This document shows, piece after piece, positions 46,048-53,829 of a DNA stretch of 64,000 nucleotides. The stretch is taken from NCBI GenBank assembly GCA_016718845.1, contig JADKCK010000003.1:179281-243280 (forward strand), written 5' to 3'. The notes beneath the pieces are model-generated. The model did no database searches. It saw nothing but the letters and a program-made list of their open reading frames with translations, and was not told where the DNA came from. Position numbers and translations under genes: made by a program. Each line of letters opens with the position of its first letter. Position 1 is the first letter of the stretch. Source of the stretch: Sphingobacteriales bacterium (lineage in GTDB: Bacteria > Bacteroidota > Bacteroidia > Chitinophagales > UBA2359).

Positions 46048-46161
46048 GAGACACAGAGAAGAACGAGTTTATGTTTTTTTAGTATCTCGGTTGCAAACTA
46101 AAAAATAACAAATAAAAAAGCCATAGCATACACCAAAAAAACTCCGTGTTCTCTGTGTCTC
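46048..46161. repeat. MITE-like inverted repeat
   Basis: A left arm at 46048-46070 (gagacacagagaagaacgag) pairs with 46139-46161 (ctccgtgttctctgtgtctc) with 3 or so mismatches, around a 68-base AT-rich centre. It lies between the porin gene start and the prfA end. The ACACAGAGAA/TTCTCTGTGT pair is a widespread bacterial dispersed motif. No coding capacity. Confidence 0.6.
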
Positions 46162-46251
46162 CGTTGTAAATTTAAAAAACAAGCAGGTGTAAATTAAGCA
46201 GCTATTTACTACTTTTCAATGTCGACATCAAAATGGGATATTGACACAGGT

Positions 46252-47337
46252 TTAATCTAAATCAAAATCTTCGCCTGCTTTTAGTTTTTCGGCGTTTTCG
46301 GCAACTTGCAATTGGTTAATAATTTCTTGTATGTCGCCGTCCATAATAGCGGCTAAATTATAAATGGTTAATCCAATGCGGTGGTCGGTCATTCTACCTT
46401 GTGGATAGTTGTAGGTACGTATTTTTGCCGAGCGGTCGCCGGTTGATACAAGGGTACGGCGGCGGCTTGCGGTAATATCGTGTCGTTTTTGCACTTCGGC
46501 TTCGTATAGTTTGGTACGCAGCATTTGCATAGCTACCTCGCGGTTTTGCATTTGCGAGCGCTCCATTTGGCAACCTACCACAATACCCGATGGCATGTGG
46601 GTAATGCGTATTGCCGACTCGGTTTTGTTTACGTGTTGCCCACCTGCACCCGATGCCCTAAAAGTATCAATTTTAAGGTCGGTTTCGTTTATTTCTATGG
46701 CTACATCGTCGTCGGCTTCGGGCAATACGGCTACGGTGGCAGCCGAGGTATGCACGCGTCCTTGCGATTCGGTATCGGGTACGCGCTGCACGCGGTGTAC
46801 GCCCGATTCGTATTTTAAATCGCCATAAGCGCCCTCGCCTGTTACCTCTAATATAAGCTCTTTGTATCCACCTGCCGAACTTTCGTTAATACTAAGTGCT
46901 ATCATTTTCCAGCCACGGCGGTCGCAATAGCGCGAGTACATACGGAACAAATCGCCTGCAAAAATGGCTGCTTCGTCGCCGCCTGTGCCTGCTCTAATTT
47001 CTAAGATAGCGCTTTTTGAGTCTTCGGGGTCTTCGGGTATTAGCAAATTGCGCAAATGTTCTTCCATTTCGGTTTGCTGAACAAGTAGTTCTTCTAGTTC
47101 GGCTTTTGCCATATCCCTAAAATCGGGGTCGGGGTCGGTTTTTAATATCTCGCGGTTTTCGTCGATATTTGCCATTACCCCACGGTAAGGTTCGTAAGCA
47201 TCTACAATAACTTGTAAATCTTTGTATTTTTTGCTAATTTTTGCGGCTTTTCGGTGGTCGTTAACTACTTCGGGGGTGGCTAGTTGCTCGCCTAGTTCTA
47301 ACCATCGTTGTTTAATTGCTTCTAACTTTTCTATCAC
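46252..47337 (-). CDS. prfA: Peptide chain release factor 1
   Basis: Recognises UAA and UAG and triggers peptide release. 361 residues. Domains: N-terminal helical part, ILEIRAGTGGDEAAIFAGDL, the stop-recognition region with the tripeptide PDT (187-189) where E. coli RF1 has PAT, and the catalytic GGQ at 232-234 in RASGAGGQHVNKTESAIRIT. C-terminal SQMQNREVAMQMLRTKLYEA is typical. Start MIEKLEAIKQR is supported by TATCTTTG 21 bases upstream. No adjacent hemK/prmC. Gene complete. Confidence 0.96.
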   Translation of the reverse strand: MIEKLEAIKQRWLELGEQLATPEVVNDHRKAAKISKKYKDLQVIVDAYEPYRGVMANIDENREILKTDPDPDFRDMAKAELEELLVQQTEMEEHLRNLLIPEDPEDSKSAILEIRAGTGGDEAAIFAGDLFRMYSRYCDRRGWKMIALSINESSAGGYKELILEVTGEGAYGDLKYESGVHRVQRVPDTESQGRVHTSAATVAVLPEADDDVAIEINETDLKIDTFRASGAGGQHVNKTESAIRITHMPSGIVVGCQMERSQMQNREVAMQMLRTKLYEAEVQKRHDITASRRRTLVSTGDRSAKIRTYNYPQGRMTDHRIGLTIYNLAAIMDGDIQEIINQLQVAENAEKLKAGEDFDLD

Positions 47338-47357
47338 GGTATTGTATTTTTAGGCTG

Positions 47358-47365
47358 CAAAGATA
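47358..47365 (-). promoter_or_regulatory. -7 element TATCTTTG for prfA
   Basis: TATCTTTG on the minus strand, 21 bases before the prfA ATG. Confidence 0.6.
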
Positions 47366-47480
47366 CGACTCTAATTTGACATATTGGCATTTAGCCCACA
47401 ATTTGTTGTATGGGGCTTGTCTCGATGAAGTAATATTGGTATTTGCAGGTGTTTGGCGGTGTTTTTTGCAATTGTTTTTG

Positions 47481-47622
47481 GGTTGATGAGCATCTGCTCA
47501 AAAGCAAAAACCATGTGTATGTTGGCATATTTTGGTTGATGAGCATCTACCAAAAAACAAAAAAATAAATGTGTGGGTGGGTGGTTTTGGGGTTGATGAG
47601 CATCTGCCAAAAAACAAAAAAA
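47481..47622. repeat. Three semi-tandem GATGAGCATC repeats (~55-bp period)
   Basis: ggttgatgagcatctgc-like segments start at 47481, 47534 and 47591, each followed by an A-rich caaaaaacaaaaa stretch. The minus strand shows an open frame (ADAHQPQ motif three times) that I take as a by-product rather than a gene. Confidence 0.6.
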
Positions 47623-47688
47623 CCGAAATGTGTGTGGCACGTTTCGGTTTTTTGAAGGTATTAAAGCACAGACAAATTGTTTGTTTAA

Positions 47689-47759
47689 GGACTCGTGATA
47701 GAACAACTTCCCTTTTTTATACGGTATTTTACTATTCAAACAGGGGGGGCGATTTAACC
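47689..47759. repeat. ATACCGTAT dispersed element, copy 1
   Basis: Shares ggact-c-ta-agaa-aactt-c followed by ttttttatacggtatttta with 48719-48790. The right arm is degenerate here (a G7 run), so the hairpin of copy 2 is not preserved. It ends at the stop codon of the next gene. Confidence 0.55.
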
Positions 47760-48452
47760 AAAAGCATTTAATATTCTCACAGTTATCCATAATATGGAAA
47801 AAAATATACCAAAAATAAGAATATTTTTTCCGTGTTTTCGGTCTTCCGCTGGGTAACTATAAACTCTGTCGCCATTGGGTAGTGTCTTTTTGGAGAGCAA
47901 ATCCCATCCAATCAAAAGTCCCAAAAGTCCGCCTAAAACTGCAAAAACATAACCTGCAACTATCCACGCTTTGGGGCGCTTTTCTGGCTTTGCAAGCTCT
48001 TCGAGTCTTTGATTTTTTAAAGTGCCAACAAGCTCATTATTGATTTCCTTTCCACGGTCTTTCAATATTTTTTGTGCAAGTACGTAGTCAAACTTACCCC
48101 ATTCATCGCTTTTAGTAATTAATTCAATAAGTTCTTGGTCTGTAAATGCAAATAGGTAATAGTCTTTGTCTATTGCTTCTATTTGATTAACTGAAAGTTC
48201 TATTTGTATTTTGTCTGCTCGTTCAAAATCTGTGTTTTTTAGTTTTATTCTGTATTCTTTGATGAATTCAGCATTTCCAAAAACTGGGTCGAAATTAGTA
48301 GAAGTTTCTTCAAATAAAAATTCAATATTATTATTTTCTAATAGCTTTGAAAATTCAGTAGCTTCTAATTTGTCTGTAAATTTGCAATATGTTAAAAATT
48401 GACTTTCTTCCATTGGTGCTTGTATTTTAGGGTTATTTGTGGCGTTTTGCAA
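47754..48452 (-). CDS. DUF2007-like N-terminus fused to a two-helix membrane tail, unknown role
   Basis: 232 residues if begun at 48452; a start at 48413 (MEESQFLTYCKFTDKLEATE) removes a 13-residue tail and is equally plausible. The first ~75 residues look like a DUF2007-type signal-transducing fold (LEATEFSKLLENNNIEFLFE). The middle is helical (DWAQKILKDRG-like, YVLAQKILKDRGKEINNELV). Two helices follow (WIVAGYVFAVLGGLLGLLIG and ILIFGIFFSILWITVRILN). Known in Bacteroidota as an uncharacterised protein. Lower GC than the flanking essential genes. Confidence 0.65.
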   Translation of the reverse strand: MQNATNNPKIQAPMEESQFLTYCKFTDKLEATEFSKLLENNNIEFLFEETSTNFDPVFGNAEFIKEYRIKLKNTDFERADKIQIELSVNQIEAIDKDYYLFAFTDQELIELITKSDEWGKFDYVLAQKILKDRGKEINNELVGTLKNQRLEELAKPEKRPKAWIVAGYVFAVLGGLLGLLIGWDLLSKKTLPNGDRVYSYPAEDRKHGKNILIFGIFFSILWITVRILNAFG

Positions 48453-48526
48453 ATTTGCAATTTGATAACGACATTGAAAAGTTGGCTATGAGTGCCTTAT
48501 TTGTTGGGAGCAAAAAATTAACCGAC

Positions 48527-48790
48527 AGGATTTCAGGATTAACAGGATTTAGTAGCCATACAATCTAATAATGTCGGGATAAATAGTCGCAAAGTTTTTT
48601 CCAAATTTACCGCTCTTGTCCAGGTCTATGTCTCCGTTGTAAATTTTAAAACAAGTTGGCGTAAATTGAGCGGGCTTTGGGGCACAAATGTTCATTCGGA
48701 GAACTGAACGTTCTGCAAGGACTCCTGTATAGAATAACTTCTCTTTTTTATACGGTATTTTACCATTTAAAATAGAGAAGTTATTTAATC
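48527..48790. repeat. Cluster of dispersed repeats, including ATACCGTAT element copy 2
   Basis: Contains ggatttcaggattaacagg (about 48528-48550, a common Bacteroidota dispersed motif), a second copy of tgtctccgttgtaaatttt with its continuation (48629-48675, copy 1 at 46156-46203), and ATACCGTAT copy 2 (48719-48790) with a perfect 12-bp hairpin: aataacttctct (48733-48744) and agagaagttatt (48774-48785). I see no gene between 48453 and 48891. Confidence 0.6.
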
Positions 48791-48891
48791 GGAAGGGGCT
48801 TGGCAGTGGACGGGGTGAGGGTGTCACCGTCCTGGTCTTCTGCGGGTGCGGGGCGCCGTGGTTTTTTCCTTTGCGAATCTGAATATTTGAC

Positions 48892-50169
48892 TTAGTCAAT
48901 TATATCAAAGCCTGTGTATTTTTGCAGAGCTTGGGGTATGGTAATACCGTTTGGTGTTTGGTTGTTTTCGAGTAGCGATGCCACTATGCGTGCCAATGCC
49001 AAAGCGCTACCGTTTAGGGTGTGGGCGAGTATATTTTTTTTGGTTTCGGTATCGCGGAAACGCAATTTTAGGCGGTTGGCTTGGTAGGTTTCGAAGTTTG
49101 ATACCGAGCTAACCTCTAACCATTGCTGTTGTGCTGCCGAGAACACCTCGAGGTCGTAGGTAAGGGCAGATGTGAAGGACATATCGCCACCGCAAAGGCG
49201 CAATACGCGGTAGGGCAAGCCCAATTTGGTTAATAAACCCTCTACGTGTTGCAGCATTTCTTCGAGGGCTTGGTACGAGTTGTCGGGGTGTTGTATTTGT
49301 ACAATTTCTACCTTGTCGAACTGGTGCAGGCGGTTTAGCCCGCGTGTGCCAATGCCGTGGCTGCCTGCTTCGCGTCTAAAACAAGGGGTGTAGCCTGTTA
49401 GTTTAACAGGTAGTTCGTCTTGTTTTAAAATCACATCGCGGTAGATGTTGGTTAGGGGTACTTCGGCGGTGGGTATTAGGTATAGGTTGTCGGCGGTGGC
49501 GTGGTACATTTGTCCTTCTTTATCGGGCAGTTGACCAGTGGCGTAGGCACTTGCTTCGTTCACTAAATGAGGCGGCAGATACTCGGTGTAGCCTGCTGCA
49601 ATGGCTTCGTCCAAAAAAAAGTTGATTAGGGCACGTTGTAATCGGGCGCCTTTGCCTATATACAACGGAAAACCCGAGCCTGTAATTTTTGCGCCTATCT
49701 CAAAGTTCACCAAATTGTATTGTGTTACCAAATCCCAGTGGGGTTTAGCATTTGGGTGCAAGGTAGGCACGGTGCCGCTGGTTTTAACTACTTGGTTATC
49801 GTCGGGGTGTTTGCCAAGTGGCACCGATTGGTGCGGCAAGTTGGGTAGTTGTACCAATTGTGCATCAAGTTGCTGCTCGATGCTGCCCATGTTAGCTTCG
49901 AGCTGTCGTATGTTGTCGTTAATGGTATTAACTTGTTGTTTTAGCTCGTTGGCTTGTTGTTGGTTGCCTTGTTTATACAGTTTGCCTATTTGTTCGGATA
50001 TGGTTTTGTTTTGATTTCGGGCATCGTCTAACTGTTGTTGTACGGCGCGGCGCTGTGCATCGAGTGCCAATATGTCGGTTATGGCTTGGGCTGCTTTGTC
50101 AAAGTTTTTGGCACCCAAACGTTCAATTACGTGGCTGGGGTTTTGGCGTATGGTGGTAATTTCTAACAC
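48892..50169 (-). CDS. serS: Serine-tRNA ligase
   Basis: Charges tRNA-Ser and tRNA-Sec. 425 residues. The N-terminal coiled-coil arm (about 30-100, heptads QLDDARNQNKTISEQIGKLY) binds the long variable arm of tRNA-Ser. The class II core has GSGFPLYIGKGARLQRALIN, the TAEVPLTNIYRDVIL motif, motif 2 YTPCFRREAGSHGIGTRGLN followed by RLHQFDKVEIV, and motif 3 LNGSALALARIVASLLENNQ. Complete and intact. Upstream flank is shared with a divergent lipoprotein gene. Confidence 0.97.
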   Translation of the reverse strand: MLEITTIRQNPSHVIERLGAKNFDKAAQAITDILALDAQRRAVQQQLDDARNQNKTISEQIGKLYKQGNQQQANELKQQVNTINDNIRQLEANMGSIEQQLDAQLVQLPNLPHQSVPLGKHPDDNQVVKTSGTVPTLHPNAKPHWDLVTQYNLVNFEIGAKITGSGFPLYIGKGARLQRALINFFLDEAIAAGYTEYLPPHLVNEASAYATGQLPDKEGQMYHATADNLYLIPTAEVPLTNIYRDVILKQDELPVKLTGYTPCFRREAGSHGIGTRGLNRLHQFDKVEIVQIQHPDNSYQALEEMLQHVEGLLTKLGLPYRVLRLCGGDMSFTSALTYDLEVFSAAQQQWLEVSSVSNFETYQANRLKLRFRDTETKKNILAHTLNGSALALARIVASLLENNQTPNGITIPQALQKYTGFDIID

Positions 50170-50465
50170 AATAGTAGTTTTTAGTTAATTATTTTTTCGA
50201 GATTTTTTATTTTACCTCTTTTATTTTTGTTGCGGAACTAAATAGTTTTGCAATTAACGGGCTGGGCAATATTACGCTGAAAATAAACCTGATATGGCAA
50301 ACAGTTTGCCTATCGGTTTTATTTTGGTTTGGGTGTGGCGTGTAACAAGCCGCAAATTTACGCTTATTGGCAGGTTTAAACAAGTTTTTTGGGGCGATTT
50401 GTAAATAATAGTTAAATGTAAGGCGTATTAAGCCATGCAACTAGCATTTTGGGCTGTTTTTGTTG

Positions 50466-50473
50466 TATCTTTG
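50466..50473 (+). promoter_or_regulatory. -7 element TATCTTTG for the lipoprotein gene
   Basis: TATCTTTG about 77 bases before the ATG at 50551, facing away from serS. Confidence 0.55.
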
Positions 50474-50550
50474 CGGGCTTTTTATTCAAAATGCTAATAG
50501 CCAAGCTTATGTACATAAGTGGCTTAGTAGTTAAAAATACTTTAACAATC

Positions 50551-51504
50551 ATGAAATTGACACAAATTTTGTTCTTATCGTTAGTTTTACTAACGGCTTG
50601 CCAAAGCGACAACCAAGCTGCATCAGGCACTGCCAACAACACCGAACAACAAGGCAAACAAAGCACAGCGTCCAAAAGTTCCGCCGAAGCTAAGGGCAAA
50701 GTAAAAAATGGCTGGGAACTTGACCGACTACGCGGCAAAGTTAAAAAAATAACCGACCAACGCTACTACGCCGAACAAGGCAAAAGCAGTGTTCAACAAG
50801 GTAAAAAAGTGCAAGAAGAAGACGACCAAATTAGTGTATACGACGAGCTAGGGCATATACTCGAAAACACCCGCTACGATTATACCAAAAAAGTAATAAT
50901 CAAAAAAACATTTAAATACGATGGTGACAAAGTGATAGAAACCAAAGAATTTGAAGTTAAAAAAGGTTTTACCACCTCCGAAAAATTAGTTAACCGTTAT
51001 GTGTTGAGCTACGACGAAAAAGGCAATAATACCCAAGTAGAATGGTACACAAGTGCCGACAGCTTAAAAGAAAAACAAGTTAGTAATTTTGATAAATTTG
51101 GCAATAAAATTGGCGAATTGCGCAAAACACCCGATGATAACGTTATTGCAAGGTCGGTTTTTGATTACGACAGCAATGCCAACATCATCGAAACCAACAA
51201 CTACTCTGGCAACGATAAATTGTTTAACCAAGGCTTGATGACCTACGATGCAAAAAACAATAAAACCGAAGAACGTTGGCTTTATCCGCAAAGTAAAGTA
51301 ACCGTTATCCGTAAATTTACCTACGATGCCAATGGCAATATTGCTAGCATGGACTCGAAGATAGAAGGACCTAATCCCAAAGGCAACGCACACCAAGAGT
51401 TTAGGTACGAGTACGATAAAAAAGGAAACTGGGTAAAACAAACATTAACCCTCGAAGGGAAAGTGCAAGGCATGACTATCCGCACCATTGAGTATTTTGA
51501 CTAA
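50551..51504 (+). CDS. Lipoprotein with YD/RHS-like repeats
   Basis: 317 residues from ATG 50551; the longer upstream frame adds 34 residues without a signal peptide and is unlikely. Signal peptide LFLSLVLLTAC, with Cys as the lipid-modified residue near position 16. A polar linker rich in Q/K/S follows, then from about residue 55 beta-rich repeats of YD type: VYDELGHILENTRYDYTKKV, LSYDEKGNNTQVEWY, FDYDSNANIIETNNY, MTYDAKNNKTEERWL, FTYDANGNIASMD, YEYDKKGNWVKQTLT. Such repeats form a beta-barrel-like shell in RHS proteins, though this protein is small and lacks a toxin tip. It ends at a strong terminator. Confidence 0.75.
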   Translation: MKLTQILFLSLVLLTACQSDNQAASGTANNTEQQGKQSTASKSSAEAKGKVKNGWELDRLRGKVKKITDQRYYAEQGKSSVQQGKKVQEEDDQISVYDELGHILENTRYDYTKKVIIKKTFKYDGDKVIETKEFEVKKGFTTSEKLVNRYVLSYDEKGNNTQVEWYTSADSLKEKQVSNFDKFGNKIGELRKTPDDNVIARSVFDYDSNANIIETNNYSGNDKLFNQGLMTYDAKNNKTEERWLYPQSKVTVIRKFTYDANGNIASMDSKIEGPNPKGNAHQEFRYEYDKKGNWVKQTLTLEGKVQGMTIRTIEYFD

Positions 51505-51557
51505 ACATAGTTTTAAATAAACACACTAAAATAGAGTTGTGTGTAACATCGGTTAAT

Positions 51558-51596
51558 AAAAAAACCTTGCAAAGTTTTGTTTTGCAAGGTTTTTTT
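51558..51596. terminator. Bidirectional terminator between lipoprotein and dioxygenase genes
   Basis: Roughly a 15-bp stem (51558-51573 with 51580-51595), 6-base loop, A and T runs. Serves both converging genes. Confidence 0.88.
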
Positions 51597-51609
51597 AGTT
51601 TATATTGGG

Positions 51610-52134
51610 TTACTTTGCAATAGGTGCTTGCATAACAGTGCCGCAATTTTTACAGGTACATAAGTCTGTTGAGTTGTAAAACTCGGATAATACAAGGGGT
51701 AGTTGTGTTACAATATCGCCTAATTGAAAAAATACTTCGTGTAGTTTGGTGTTGCAGTTTTCGCAAAACCACATACAGCCATCTTTTTCGTTTTCGGTGC
51801 GGTAGCGTTCTATTACTAAACCTACGGTGTTGGCGCTGCGCTGCGGCGAGTGTGGTACGCGTGGGGGCAGCAAAAACCATTCGCCTTCGCGGATAGTGAT
51901 GTCTTTGGCTTTGCCTTCGTCAATAACGCGCAAAACCATGTCGCCTTCTATCTGATAGAAAAATTCTTCGCCTTCGTCGTAGTGATAATCTTTGCGGGCA
52001 TTAGGTCCGCCAACAATCATTACAATAAAGTCTGCGTTGTCTTTAAACACTTGCATATTGCCAACGGGTGGTTTTAGCAAATGTCGGTGTTCGTCTATCC
52101 AGGCTTTAAAATTAATTGGTTTTGAAAGTGCCAT
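51610..52134 (-). CDS. 3-Hydroxyanthranilate 3,4-dioxygenase
   Basis: Opens the ring of 3-hydroxyanthranilate on the kynurenine route to quinolinate and NAD. 174 residues, cupin fold. Iron ligands are visible as His51 and Glu57 in RKDYHYDEGEEFFYQIEG and His95 in PPRVPHSPQRS; the substrate arginines Arg47 and Arg99 are also in place. A C-terminal rubredoxin-like second metal site is complete with Cys124, Cys127, Cys161 and Cys164 (CENC and CKNC), as in the bacterial enzyme. Other kynurenine genes are not in view. The gene ends at a shared terminator and precedes mtaB by 77 bases in the opposite transcript order. Confidence 0.93.
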   Translation of the reverse strand: MALSKPINFKAWIDEHRHLLKPPVGNMQVFKDNADFIVMIVGGPNARKDYHYDEGEEFFYQIEGDMVLRVIDEGKAKDITIREGEWFLLPPRVPHSPQRSANTVGLVIERYRTENEKDGCMWFCENCNTKLHEVFFQLGDIVTQLPLVLSEFYNSTDLCTCKNCGTVMQAPIAK

Positions 52135-52211
52135 GTGTTTATGTTGTTTTTATTTTTGGTAGATGAGTGGTATTGGATTTAGGGCGGATATGCCGTCAAT
52201 TGTAGCCGAGC

Positions 52212-53552
52212 TTATAGTACATACACTTCTTCTGTGATGCTTACGGTGTTTTGGGGTGTAAGGTTTGCCAAAGTTACGGGGCTTATTTCGTTTACCAGAA
52301 GTGGGTCGTATTCGGTTTCGGTTTTTATGTAGTTATTGGTAAAACCAAACATGCGGTTTTGGTCGTTTTCGGCTTCCCAAAGCACATTTTGATTGGTGCC
52401 AAGGTGTTGTTGGTAAAAAAATCGGCGTTTTTTTTCGCTTAGGTTCATCAGTTGTGTGGTTCTATCCTGACGAATAGATACTGGCACGGGGGCTTCAAAA
52501 TCTATGGCGGCGGTATTTGCTCGCTCCGAGTAGGTAAAAACGTGCAGGTACGATATGTCTAAATCGTTCAAAAAGTGGTAGGTTTCTAAAAAATCCTCGT
52601 GTGTTTCGCCCGGAAAACCAGTTATTACATCAACCCCAATACAGCAATGTGGCATTAATTGTTTAATGTGTGCCACGCGGTCGGCGTATAGTTCGCGGTT
52701 ATAGCGGCGGCGCATCAGCTTTAATATTTTGTTGCTCCCCGACTGCAAGGGTATATGAAAATGCGGCATAAATCGCTGCGACTGTGCCACGTAATCAATA
52801 ATTTCGTTGGTTAGCAAATTAGGTTCTATTGATGATATACGGATACGAGGTATATTGACAGCCGTATCTAAGGCGCGTACCAAGTCAAAAAAAGTTACTT
52901 CGCGGTCGGTGCCGTTGCTCATTCGTCGTCCATAATCGCCTGTGTTTACGCCTGTTAGCACAATTTCTTTTACGCCCATTTGTACAATTTCGTGTGCTTG
53001 CTCAACTATATGTTCTATGGTGTCGCTGCGGCTGCTGCCACGTGCCAACGGAATGGTGCAAAACGCACATTTGTAATCGCAACCATCTTGCACTTTTAAA
53101 AACGAGCGGGTTCGTTCGCCCATCGAATAGGCTTTTACAAACGTATTGGCATCGGTTACGCTGCTGGCAATAGCTCGTCCGTTGGGTTGTTTTACAAGGT
53201 CGGTTAGATGCTCAACGAGGTTAAATTTTTCGGCGGCGCCCAGTACCAAATCTACGCCGGGTATGTTGGCTATTTCTTGGGGTTTAAGTTGGGCATAACA
53301 ACCCACCACCACCACAAAAGCATTGGGCGAGTGGCGCAAGGCTTGGTTCACCACGCGGCGGCATTTTTTGTCGGCATTGTCTGTCACCGAGCAGGTGTTG
53401 ATAACATACAAATCGGCTGCCTCGTGAAAAGCTACTTTATCAAAACCATTTTCGGACAAAAGCCTGCCCAAGGTAGAGGTTTCGGAGTAATTGAGCTTGC
53501 AACCTAATGTATAAAAAGCAACTTTTTTGTTATCAGTAAGGGTATTGTTCAT
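52212..53552 (-). CDS. mtaB: tRNA t6A37 methylthiotransferase (MtaB)
   Basis: Radical-SAM enzyme that converts t6A to ms2t6A at position 37. 446 residues from ATG 53552 (MNNTLTDNKKVAFYTLGCKL); an earlier in-frame start (53615) would add 21 residues without family similarity. The UPF0004 domain has TLGCKLNYSETSTLGRLL and INTCSVTDNADKKCRR. The radical SAM cluster motif CxxxCxxC is in KVQDGCDYKCAFCTIPLARG. IRISSIEPNLLTNEIIDY, MPHFHIPLQSGSNKILKLMR and TDVITGFPGETHEDF-like VDVITGFPGETHEDF are typical. The C-terminal TRAM domain covers about 385-446. TATCTTTG lies just upstream. Confidence 0.94.
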   Translation of the reverse strand: MNNTLTDNKKVAFYTLGCKLNYSETSTLGRLLSENGFDKVAFHEAADLYVINTCSVTDNADKKCRRVVNQALRHSPNAFVVVVGCYAQLKPQEIANIPGVDLVLGAAEKFNLVEHLTDLVKQPNGRAIASSVTDANTFVKAYSMGERTRSFLKVQDGCDYKCAFCTIPLARGSSRSDTIEHIVEQAHEIVQMGVKEIVLTGVNTGDYGRRMSNGTDREVTFFDLVRALDTAVNIPRIRISSIEPNLLTNEIIDYVAQSQRFMPHFHIPLQSGSNKILKLMRRRYNRELYADRVAHIKQLMPHCCIGVDVITGFPGETHEDFLETYHFLNDLDISYLHVFTYSERANTAAIDFEAPVPVSIRQDRTTQLMNLSEKKRRFFYQQHLGTNQNVLWEAENDQNRMFGFTNNYIKTETEYDPLLVNEISPVTLANLTPQNTVSITEEVYVL

Positions 53553-53581
53553 CTTTAGATAAAAAGAGGCGTAATTTTGCG

Positions 53582-53612
53582 CAAAGATACGGTTTTTTAC
53601 CGAAAAATACAA
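53582..53612 (-). promoter_or_regulatory. Promoter for mtaB (TTG, 20-base spacer, TATCTTTG)
   Basis: TTG at 53610-53612 and TATCTTTG at 53582-53589 on the minus strand, 30 bases before the ATG. Confidence 0.65.
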
Positions 53613-53769
53613 CACTTTTTGCCAATCAAGTGTTTATTTCCTTTGTTGATACGTAAAGATTTGCTTTAAGTTGGTAGTACCGATACGTGTTGGTATTTTT
53701 GTTCGATAGCGATACGAGTAATACCTACAACAAATTGTTGAAAACTAGGTAAGTTATGCTATTTTTCAG

Positions 53770-53777
53770 TAACTTTG
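53770..53777 (+). promoter_or_regulatory. -7 element TAACTTTG for the sulfatase-fold gene
   Basis: TAACTTTG, 53 bases before the chosen ATG at 53830. Confidence 0.5.
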
Positions 53778-53829
53778 CGCCCAATTTGTAGAGGTGTATA
53801 TGGTCATCTCACTTCAAACAGTTTTAAAA

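Noticed and set aside
47371..47790. A 139-residue minus-strand open frame as a gene
   Set aside because: It spans dispersed repeats (GATGAGCATC and ATACCGTAT elements) and shows no protein-like composition or family.
48549..48899. A 116-residue minus-strand open frame upstream of the DUF2007-like gene
   Set aside because: It is built from the same dispersed repeats as 47689-47759 and overlaps the serS 3' end; no coding signal of its own.
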